A DNA stretch of 5,151 bases from Flavobacteriaceae bacterium (GTDB taxonomy: Bacteria; Bacteroidota; Bacteroidia; Flavobacteriales; Flavobacteriaceae), in the NCBI GenBank assembly GCA_023145595.1, contig JAGLDM010000304.1, positions 1 to 5,151 of the forward strand, given 5' to 3'. Positions 1 through 5,151 of the stretch are shown here, piece by piece; the stretch's first letter is position 1, and each line of letters opens with the position of its first letter. A model generated the notes under the pieces. It ran no database searches. It saw only the letters and a program-made list of their open reading frames with translations, and was not told the origin of the DNA. A program made the translations under genes and the position numbers.

Positions 1-223
1 TTTTAATCTGATCATTCATCAATGCAATTAAGGGCGATATTACGATGCAAATTCCGGGTTTTGTTAAAGCCGGAATTTGAAAACAAACCGATTTCCCACC
101 TCCTGTAGGTAGCAAAACTAAAGTGTCTTGTCCGCTTAAAACACTATTAATGATTTCTTCTTGTGGAGATCTAAATTTAGAATACCCCCAATACTCTTTA
201 AGTAAGTCTAAGGGATTTATCAT
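1..223 (-). CDS. recQ: RecQ-family ATP-dependent DNA helicase, N-terminal fragment (continues beyond the left edge)
   Basis: The first 74 codons are present; the start is ATG at 223-221 and the rest lies beyond base 1. RecQ enzymes are 3'-5' superfamily 2 helicases that unwind DNA during recombination and replication-fork repair. Visible motifs are the RecQ motif 0 (residues 11-21, YWGYSKFRSPQ, with the adenine-contacting Gln21), Walker A/motif I (39-45, PTGGGKS, Lys44) and motif Ia (61-72, VISPLIALMNDQ). These, in this order and spacing, are diagnostic of RecQ. The protein begins almost directly at motif 0, so there is no N-terminal extension. The DEAH box, zinc-binding domain and any HRDC domain are off the window, so the RecQ subtype cannot be judged. 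The start overlaps the stop of the upstream ATPase gene (ATGA at 223-220), which fixes the start and suggests translational coupling from a shared transcript. Confidence 0.95.
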   Translation of the reverse strand, partial: MINPLDLLKEYWGYSKFRSPQEEIINSVLSGQDTLVLLPTGGGKSVCFQIPALTKPGICIVISPLIALMNDQIK

Positions 224-759
224 TTAATCACAAGCGAATTTAAAATAAATTGTGTTCTCATTTTAACGGTTCCGAATGGAACTTCAATAAATTGGTAGTT
301 ATATTTGATATAGGTTTTTTTTATAAATTTATAAATAGTCATAGATTCCTCATAAGATTCATAACGCTCGTTATCACTCAAGTAAATTTCTTCCCAGGGC
401 GGCATTAAAAAAACAGTCGAATACCTATTCTGAATACAACTTTTGTCATATAATTCCGAGATTTTTGTTTGTTTAAACTCCATATAAGCGATAATATCGG
501 GAATGCCTCTATCAAAAAAAACAAGGTTGTGTTTTGTCTCACTTGCTTCTATATATTGTCTTTCTCGCTCTATTAAAAGCATTTTACTGAATAGCAAAGG
601 GTCTTTTAAAAACAGTTGTTCTGTTCCTTTTTTTTGAGCATCTAAGATTATTTGACGTGAAACTTCGTTTATACAATTATAATTTAGTTCTCTGAGTTGA
701 TTAATGACCGTTGTTTTTCCAGAACCAGGTCCTCCACTTATTACTATCTTTTGCTGCAT
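220..759 (-). CDS. Small P-loop ATPase/kinase-like protein (AAA_28 family, NadR kinase-like)
   Basis: This 179-aa soluble protein has a Walker A loop at residues 10-17 (GPGSGKTT) right at the N terminus. A Walker B-like strand ending in Asp-Arg-Gly lies at 79-85 (LVFFDRG). A conserved-looking acidic helix start is at 31-36 (NEVSRQ), and a PPWEEIY...NERYE segment at 120-134 probably forms the lid or substrate side. This layout fits the AAA_28 group, whose fold resembles the nucleoside-kinase-like domain of NadR rather than hexameric AAA+ machines. No arginine finger or sensor motifs are evident. The substrate is unknown; phosphorylation of a small molecule or nucleotide is possible but unproven. 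There is no signal peptide or membrane segment. It is the first gene of a minus-strand unit with recQ, overlapping it by four bases. A TAnnTTTG box about 30 bases upstream probably serves both genes. Family assignment is fairly sure; function is not. Confidence 0.85.
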   Translation of the reverse strand: MQQKIVISGGPGSGKTTVINQLRELNYNCINEVSRQIILDAQKKGTEQLFLKDPLLFSKMLLIERERQYIEASETKHNLVFFDRGIPDIIAYMEFKQTKISELYDKSCIQNRYSTVFLMPPWEEIYLSDNERYESYEESMTIYKFIKKTYIKYNYQFIEVPFGTVKMRTQFILNSLVIK

Positions 760-790
760 TCTATAAAATTAGGAAATCAAAATTGTTCTG

Positions 791-798
791 CAAAATTA
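791..798 (-). promoter_or_regulatory. Candidate -7 promoter box for the ATPase-recQ unit
   Basis: Read on the minus strand the bases are TAATTTTG, an exact match to the Bacteroidota -7 consensus TAnnTTTG. The box ends 31 bases before the ATPase start at 759, giving a leader of roughly 25 bases. No convincing -33 TTG is found 17-23 bases further upstream, so this rests on the -7 box alone. Confidence 0.42.
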
Positions 799-821
799 TT
801 ATTATTGTTCTTATATAGCCG

Positions 822-829
822 TAATTTTG
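822..829 (+). promoter_or_regulatory. Candidate -7 promoter box for the DUF493 gene
   Basis: TAATTTTG matches the Bacteroidota -7 consensus TAnnTTTG and lies 49 bases before the ATG at 879, predicting a leader of about 40 bases. The nearest upstream TTG (805-807) is only 14 bases away, shorter than the usual 17-23, so the -33 element is weak or absent. It is the mirror image of the minus-strand box at 791-798, separated by 23 bases. Confidence 0.42.
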
Positions 830-878
830 TTTGGAAAATTGACGAATTAAAGAACCAACATTAAACTTACATAAAATT

Positions 879-1160
879 ATGGATGAAAAGAAAGATATTT
901 ACAAGAAATTAAAAGAAACCTTAGATGAAACGACGACTTTTCCAACAAAGTATTTGTATAAATTTATCATACCCAATGAAGCATTTAAATTAAAGCAAAT
1001 AGAAAATGTGTTTAATTATGGTGGGGCTGTAATAGATACGCGTCCATCTAAGACAGGGAAGTATGTAAGTATTTCTATTTTGATAGAGATGCAAGATTCT
1101 AATGAAATCATTTCAAAATATAAAGAAGCGGGAACTATAAAAGGTATCATTTCTTTATAA
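879..1160 (+). CDS. DUF493 (YbeD-like) family protein
   Basis: This is a 93-aa soluble protein with no signal peptide. The conserved blocks are FPTKYLYKFI (residues 21-30, the first beta strand after the N-terminal helix), SKTGKYVSISI (57-67, a central strand) and the C-terminal IKGIISL (87-93). They match the flavobacterial version of DUF493, a compact ferredoxin/ACT-like alpha-beta fold whose best known member is E. coli YbeD. In proteobacteria ybeD neighbours lipoate-synthesis genes, but no such genes are seen here, so that role should not be carried over. Length is normal for the family. The gene is transcribed away from the ATPase-recQ unit and is followed by 96 bases without a strong terminator before the isomerase operon. 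The start is supported by family length and by the TAnnTTTG box upstream. No Shine-Dalgarno sequence is visible, as is common in this phylum. Biochemical function is unknown. Confidence 0.88.
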   Translation: MDEKKDIYKKLKETLDETTTFPTKYLYKFIIPNEAFKLKQIENVFNYGGAVIDTRPSKTGKYVSISILIEMQDSNEIISKYKEAGTIKGIISL

Positions 1161-1226
1161 GAATTTAACGATATCATCTTGTTTGATAAACTTAAGTCAA
1201 TTATGTGGTATTAAAATAAGATTCCC

Positions 1227-1234
1227 TATTTTTG
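1227..1234 (+). promoter_or_regulatory. Candidate -7 promoter box for the isomerase-moxR operon
   Basis: TATTTTTG fits the Bacteroidota -7 consensus TAnnTTTG. It ends 22 bases before the ATG at 1257 and 28 before the alternative ATG at 1263. A start of transcription near 1240 would leave a short A-rich leader. No clear -33 TTG is present at the expected distance; only a TGTGG-like stretch lies near 1204-1208. The run of T around the box makes chance matches easy in this AT-rich DNA. Confidence 0.42.
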
Positions 1235-1256
1235 TTTTTCTTAAAAAAAACATATT

Positions 1257-2849
1257 ATGATAATGAAAAAAACAGTATTATTTTTACTATTGTCGATTAC
1301 AATACATGGTCTGTCTCAAACAGAAGAGGTTTTGTTTTCGATTGATGATCAAGCAATAACAACAAAAGAATTTACGCATGTTTATAATAAAAATATTGAT
1401 GATGTTCTAAATAATAATCAAAAAGAAATTGATAATTATTTAGAATTGTATGTTAATTATAAATTAAAAGTAAGACAAGCACAAGATCTGAAATTAGACA
1501 CTGTTTCGAGTTATAAAAAAGATTTAAGTTCTTATAAAAAACAATTGATGGCTCCTTATCTGAGAGATGATGAATCTCTTAATGAATTGGTTAAAGAGGC
1601 TTATGATAGAAGTTTGGTGAAAATTAATGCGAGTCACATTTTAATTAAACTCCCGAAAAACTCAAAGGATACTCTAGCTGCCTATACTAAAATTATGGAG
1701 GCCAAAGAGAAAATTGAAGCAGGAGAAGATATTGCTACTGTAGCCGTTGAATATTCAGAAGATCCTTCGGCAGCAATCAACGAAGGTAATTTAGGTTATT
1801 TTTCTGTTTTCAATATGGTATATCCTTTTGAAAACGCTGTTTATTCTACGAAAAAAAATGAAGTATCAAATCCATTTAGATCAAGGTTTGGATATCATAT
1901 TGTTTATGTACATGACATAAGAAAGATTTACGAACCAAGAAAAATCTCAAGTATTACGATAAAACTTGACAGTGTATCTAGTCGGACTAAAATTGATAAA
2001 TTGTATCAAAAATTAGAAGATGGTGAAGATTTTTCTGATCTAGTATTGAAATTTTCTGAAGATGATTCCACTTCTGTAAAAAAAAGAGGTGATTTAGGAT
2101 GGTTTGATTCATTAGACGATTTCGAAAAATATAGGGATCTGTTTTCTTCATTAGAAAATATAGGAGATTATTCTCAGCCATTTAAAACTGAATTTGGGTG
2201 GAGTATTATAAAATTAACAGATATACGTCGAGTTAGAGATTTTGAAGAAGTAGAGGAGGCGTTAACGAAAAAGGTGAAAGAAGGAGATCGTGCTAATACT
2301 CTTGATAATTCTATAATTCATGAAATTAAAGATAATTATACTATTGTTGTAAAGAAAAAATCTTTAAAATTATTTAAGTCGGGCTCACAGAAAGTTGTTA
2401 AAAAATTAGACAAAGTCTTTATGACTTTAGAAGGAGAAACAGTTTCTAATCAACAGTTCTTTGATTTTCTTGAAGGTAAAGAATTTTCTAGCGCTTTATT
2501 AGAGAAATTTAAAGAAGAAAAAATAATGGATTATTATAAACTTCATTTGGTCGAAACTAATGAAGAATTCGCGTTTTTATTTCAAGAGTACCGAGAAGGC
2601 TTGTTGCTGTTTTCATTAACGCAGCAACGAATTTGGGACAAATCTACAGACAGTATTGGGTTAAAAACATATTACGAATCTAATAAAAAGAATTATAAGC
2701 AGTCATTAGAAGAAGATAGAGGTCAAATTTTAAATGATTATCAAGCCAACTTGCAGGATTTATGGATAGAAGAATTACATAAAACCTATAATGTAAAGAT
2801 AAATAATTTGGCAGTAGAAAAATTAAAAGGAACTATTAATGAAGAGTAG
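1257..2849 (+). CDS. Secreted parvulin-type peptidyl-prolyl isomerase/chaperone (PpiC/SurA-like), short form
   Basis: This 530-aa periplasmic protein has a Sec signal peptide at residues 1-20 (MKKTVLFLLL core, predicted cut LS-QT, leaving an N-terminal Gln). A helical SurA_N-like region spans about 25-120. Parvulin domain 1 spans about 122-222 and has both active-site histidine motifs: ASHILI (His127) and FGYHIVYV (His214), with GNLGYF at 177-182 between them. Parvulin domain 2 spans about 226-324. It keeps the scaffold (RGDLGWF 277-283, FGWSIIKL 313-320) but has ITIKL where HILI is expected and Ser316 where the second His is expected, so it is probably not catalytic. The C-terminal region (about 385-530) is helical and charged. 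Flavobacterial relatives are, from memory, nearer 650 aa; the difference seems to lie after residue 480. Start 1257 is used, but the ATG at 1263 gives a more typical MKKT signal peptide. It is the first gene of the operon and overlaps the next gene by 11 bases. Likely role: folding or escorting envelope proteins. Confidence 0.9.
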   Translation: MIMKKTVLFLLLSITIHGLSQTEEVLFSIDDQAITTKEFTHVYNKNIDDVLNNNQKEIDNYLELYVNYKLKVRQAQDLKLDTVSSYKKDLSSYKKQLMAPYLRDDESLNELVKEAYDRSLVKINASHILIKLPKNSKDTLAAYTKIMEAKEKIEAGEDIATVAVEYSEDPSAAINEGNLGYFSVFNMVYPFENAVYSTKKNEVSNPFRSRFGYHIVYVHDIRKIYEPRKISSITIKLDSVSSRTKIDKLYQKLEDGEDFSDLVLKFSEDDSTSVKKRGDLGWFDSLDDFEKYRDLFSSLENIGDYSQPFKTEFGWSIIKLTDIRRVRDFEEVEEALTKKVKEGDRANTLDNSIIHEIKDNYTIVVKKKSLKLFKSGSQKVVKKLDKVFMTLEGETVSNQQFFDFLEGKEFSSALLEKFKEEKIMDYYKLHLVETNEEFAFLFQEYREGLLLFSLTQQRIWDKSTDSIGLKTYYESNKKNYKQSLEEDRGQILNDYQANLQDLWIEELHKTYNVKINNLAVEKLKGTINEE

Positions 2850-3690
2850 TGCCGTTTTCATATTAGTTTTTTTTTTGACTTCATGTAATTATATCTCTAA
2901 TAGAAAGGAAGATAATTCTGAAAAAGGAAGGGTAGTAGCACGTGTGTATAGTAGTCTTTTATATGAAAATGAACTAAGTGTCCCTTCAAATCTTACAGGA
3001 ACAGATAGTGTGCAATTGGTGAAAACGATCATTAATTCATGGGCAAGACAGCAATTGTTATTACATCATGCTGAAATTAATTTAGAAGACAAATCGAAAG
3101 AGTTTAATAAATTAGTAACAGATTATCATTCGGCTTTATATATCAATGCCTATAAAGAATCATTGGTTTTAGATAAATTAAACCTTGAAGTAACCGATTA
3201 CGAAATTGAAAAATACTATACCATAAATCAGAATAATTTTAAATTGAATGAAGAGTTATTACAATTACGTTTCATTCATGCAGATAGTGGTAGAAATGAT
3301 AAAAAAGAATTAATAAAGTTATTTAGGTCAAAGTCTAGCAGCGATATTGATAGTCTTCAATTAAGGAAGCTTGAGTTTAGATCATTTAATTTTAATGACT
3401 CGGTTTGGGTAAAATATACAGAGGTTCTTCAAAAAATAGAAGGGCTAAACAAATTGGATAAAAAACGAATTTTAAAAAAATCAAGTTTTATTCAAAAAGA
3501 AGATTCATCAGGATTATATTTAATTCTTGTTAAAGATGTTTTACGACGTAATGAAACAGCTCCTTTGAGTTATGTTTCACCTACAATAAAGCAGATTATA
3601 CTGCAAAAGAGGAAATTAGAATTCTTAAGAGAAATTGAAGTCGATTTATTAAATGATGCCATTAAAAATCAATATTTTGAAGAATATTAA
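2839..3690 (+). CDS. SurA/parvulin-like lipoprotein, probably non-catalytic (periplasmic chaperone accessory)
   Basis: This 283-aa protein begins with a lipoprotein signal peptide: hydrophobic residues 5-13, then lipobox LTSC with lipidated Cys16. After a short linker, VVARVYSSLLYENEL (32-46) followed by a helix with SWARQQLLLHHAE (67-79) resembles the start of SurA_N-type chaperones. The segment 110-137 (LNLEVTDYEIEKYY) looks like the usual entry into a parvulin domain. Residues 141-236 could be a remnant of that domain, with first strand LQLRFIHAD and last strand GLYLILVKDV. The G-x-LG-x-F and FGYH motifs are missing, so isomerase activity is unlikely. Homologs in flavobacteria are often still labelled peptidyl-prolyl isomerase. 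The start overlaps the previous stop by 11 bases, and an AAGGA at 2827-2831 gives a rare clear Shine-Dalgarno-like site that supports ATG 2839. It sits between two SurA-like genes, suggesting a shared pathway as a membrane-anchored partner. The C terminus is one base from the next start. Confidence 0.82.
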   Translation: MKSSAVFILVFFLTSCNYISNRKEDNSEKGRVVARVYSSLLYENELSVPSNLTGTDSVQLVKTIINSWARQQLLLHHAEINLEDKSKEFNKLVTDYHSALYINAYKESLVLDKLNLEVTDYEIEKYYTINQNNFKLNEELLQLRFIHADSGRNDKKELIKLFRSKSSSDIDSLQLRKLEFRSFNFNDSVWVKYTEVLQKIEGLNKLDKKRILKKSSFIQKEDSSGLYLILVKDVLRRNETAPLSYVSPTIKQIILQKRKLEFLREIEVDLLNDAIKNQYFEEY

Positions 3691-3691
3691 A

Positions 3692-5062
3692 ATGATAAAA
3701 GGAAGTATAACCTCAGTATTTATACTAGCACTATTGGTACTCAATGGGTATTCTCAAGAAAGAGTTAAGGTTGATGGAGTTGCTGTGGTGGTTGGAAAAA
3801 ATATTGTATTAGATTCTGATATAGAGAAGTTTAAGCAAGAAATTGAAATGCGTAGTGAGGGTAAAATCATTATTTCAGATTGTGAAATGCTAGAAGAGAT
3901 TATGCTACAAAAATTACTTTCACATCATGCTGTTATTGATAGTATTGTGGTTTCTGATGATAGAGTTGAAGAACAAGTAAATAATACAATTGGTTCTTTT
4001 ACTCAGCAATTAGGAGACTTAGAAAAAGTAGTGGAGTTTTACGGATTTAATGATGAAGAAGACTTACGGAAAGAACTGAGTATAATTAACAGGGAACAAT
4101 TCTTAATTCAAGGAGAAAGAGCAGGAATTACCGCAGAAGTTGACGTTACCCCAGATGAAGTACGTACTTATTTTAATAGTTTAAAGGAAGCAGATGTTTT
4201 ACCAGAATTTGGGGCAGAAATTGAATTGTCTCAAATTGTAATCTATGCAAAACCAAGTGAAGAGGAGGTTGAACGTGTGATTGCAAGATTGAATCAAATA
4301 AAAAAAGAAGTTGAAGCAGGTTCTAGTATGAATATGAAAGCTGTTTTAAATTCTGACGACCCAAGTGTGTCCGGGACAGGTCAAGGTGCAGGTGGTTTTT
4401 ACTCTATCAATCGTCAAAGCCAGTTTGTAAAGGAATTTAAGGAGGTTGCATTTAGTTTAGAAGAAGGGCAAGTTTCTGAACCCTTTGAATCTGATTTTGG
4501 ATACCATATTTTAAAAGTTGAAAAAATTAAAGGGCAGCAAGTTGATTTGCGTCATATTTTAATTCAAGCAGAAATTGATGATGCAAAATTGAAAGAATCA
4601 AAAGATCTTTTAGAAAAAATAATTCAAGATATTGCAGATAGTACAATTACTTTTGAAAAAGCGGTACTTCGTTATTCACAAGATATAAAAACTAGATATA
4701 ATAAAGGAACGTTAATAAATCCAGGTACTGGTGATTCTTATTTTGAATTGACTAGAATGGATCCTTCTCTTTATTCAAGGGTTGTTAATCTAAATAGTGG
4801 TGATATTACAGAGCCTTATTATGATGAAACTCGCGAAGGAGAAAAAATGTTTAAGATATTACTGTTAAAATCAAAGTCAGATACACATATTGCGAATTAT
4901 GTAGATGATTATGTAAAAATTCAAGAATTAGCGTTGCAAAAAAAGCAAGAAGAAGAAATTGAGAAGTGGGCAGATGATAAAATTAAGGATACCTATATAA
5001 AAATCAATAAAGACTACAAGGACTGTTCTTTTGACAGGAATTGGAAAAAAGATGAAAAGTAA
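3692..5062 (+). CDS. surA: SurA-like periplasmic chaperone / peptidyl-prolyl isomerase with two parvulin domains
   Basis: This 456-aa protein has a signal peptide at residues 1-21 (hydrophobic 8-17, predicted cut GYS-QE). The SurA N-terminal domain follows (about 23-150), opening with VDGVAVVVGKNIVLDSDI (27-44), the usual SurA start. Parvulin domain 1 (about 173-280) has LSQIVI at 179-184, with Gln181 where His is expected, GGFYSI at 234-239, and FGYHILKV at 269-276 with His272. Parvulin domain 2 (about 284-395) has DLRHILI at 285-291 with His288, but its last strand reads MFKILLL instead of FGYH. Each domain therefore keeps only one of the two parvulin histidines. A charged helix and CSFDRNW near the end resemble the flavobacterial SurA tail. 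SurA binds unfolded outer-membrane proteins and hands them to the BAM complex; that role is inferred by family. An in-frame ATG at 3653 inside the previous gene would add 13 residues before the signal peptide, so ATG 3692, one base after the previous stop, is preferred. Confidence 0.9.
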   Translation: MIKGSITSVFILALLVLNGYSQERVKVDGVAVVVGKNIVLDSDIEKFKQEIEMRSEGKIIISDCEMLEEIMLQKLLSHHAVIDSIVVSDDRVEEQVNNTIGSFTQQLGDLEKVVEFYGFNDEEDLRKELSIINREQFLIQGERAGITAEVDVTPDEVRTYFNSLKEADVLPEFGAEIELSQIVIYAKPSEEEVERVIARLNQIKKEVEAGSSMNMKAVLNSDDPSVSGTGQGAGGFYSINRQSQFVKEFKEVAFSLEEGQVSEPFESDFGYHILKVEKIKGQQVDLRHILIQAEIDDAKLKESKDLLEKIIQDIADSTITFEKAVLRYSQDIKTRYNKGTLINPGTGDSYFELTRMDPSLYSRVVNLNSGDITEPYYDETREGEKMFKILLLKSKSDTHIANYVDDYVKIQELALQKKQEEEIEKWADDKIKDTYIKINKDYKDCSFDRNWKKDEK

Positions 5063-5065
5063 CAG

Positions 5066-5151
5066 ATGTCTGATGTAAAAGCAATAGAAGAATTACAAAT
5101 TAAATATAAAGATTTACGAAAAGAAATTGCCAAAGTAATTGTTGGGCAAGA
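5066..5151 (+). CDS. moxR: MoxR-family AAA+ ATPase, N-terminal fragment (continues beyond the right edge)
   Basis: Only 28 full codons are present. The opening MSDVKAIEELQ, then a charged helix ending in IAKVIVGQ (residues 21-28), is the characteristic N terminus of bacteroidotal MoxR ATPases. In these the VIVGQ segment forms the start of the AAA+ core ahead of Walker A. Walker A, Walker B and sensor motifs lie beyond the window, so the call rests on a short stretch. MoxR proteins are cytoplasmic chaperone-like ATPases that usually act with von Willebrand factor A domain proteins, which are often encoded just downstream. The start is three bases after the stop of the SurA-like gene, so it is almost certainly in the same operon. 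Confidence 0.82.
   Translation, partial: MSDVKAIEELQIKYKDLRKEIAKVIVGQ

Noticed and set aside
1172..1188. TATCA/TGATA hairpin as a terminator after the DUF493 gene
   Set aside because: The stem is only five AT-rich pairs with a seven-base loop and is not followed by a T run, so it is too weak to call.
1987..2181. A 64-codon open frame on the minus strand
   Set aside because: It lies wholly inside the first isomerase gene opposite parvulin domain 2, has no recognisable motif and no start context, and is explained as a shadow of the real coding frame.
2884..2913. Acidic Lys-Glu-Asp stretch (residues 23-25) after the lipobox as a surface lipoprotein export signal
   Set aside because: Known Bacteroidota export signals sit closer to the lipidated Cys; here it starts seven residues after it, and a periplasm-facing role fits the chaperone context better.
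3653..3691. Upstream in-frame ATG codons (3653, 3656) as the start of the SurA-like gene
   Set aside because: They would overlap the previous gene by 38 bases and place 13 extra residues ahead of a well-formed signal peptide; ATG 3692 gives a normal signal peptide and tight operon spacing.
1..5151. Mobile element, defence island, CRISPR array or RNA gene
   Set aside because: No transposase, integrase, direct-repeat array, tRNA-like or rRNA-like sequence was seen; base composition and gene style look uniform throughout.

Overview
The window is AT-rich chromosomal DNA from a member of the Bacteroidota, most likely a marine or environmental flavobacterium (Flavobacteriia). Three things point there. 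The coding style and protein wording are flavobacterial (DUF493 protein, a RecQ of the type that starts at the helicase core, mature secreted proteins beginning with Gln). There are few Shine-Dalgarno sequences. All three candidate promoters carry a -7 box matching the Bacteroidota consensus TAnnTTTG. Genus cannot be told from the sequence alone.

Left part, minus strand (1-759): a small P-loop ATPase (AAA_28/NadR-kinase-like) is followed by the first 74 codons of a RecQ-family DNA helicase that runs off the left edge. The stop of the ATPase and the start of recQ overlap as ATGA, so the two are one transcription unit with probable translational coupling.

Centre (760-1256): a 119-base intergenic region separates the minus-strand unit from a divergent 93-aa DUF493 (YbeD-like) protein. 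It holds two outward-facing TAATTTTG boxes that form an inverted repeat. A 96-base gap follows, with another TAnnTTTG box in front of the next operon. No stretch without a gene exceeds 300 bases.

Right part, plus strand (1257-5151): four tightly packed genes form one operon. They are a secreted 530-aa parvulin-type peptidyl-prolyl isomerase/chaperone, a 283-aa lipoprotein with a degenerate SurA/parvulin-like layout, a 456-aa SurA-like chaperone with two parvulin domains, and the start of a MoxR-family AAA+ ATPase cut by the right edge. Junctions are an 11-base overlap, a 1-base gap and a 3-base gap. The three exported proteins probably work together in the periplasm on folding and delivery of outer-membrane or secreted proteins. 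MoxR is cytoplasmic, and its link to them is inferred only from position.

Nothing looks like a mobile element, CRISPR array, RNA gene or defence system. This appears to be conserved housekeeping content. The most interesting features are how parvulin active-site histidines are kept or lost across the five parvulin or parvulin-like segments, and the apparent absence of a C-terminal segment in the first isomerase.
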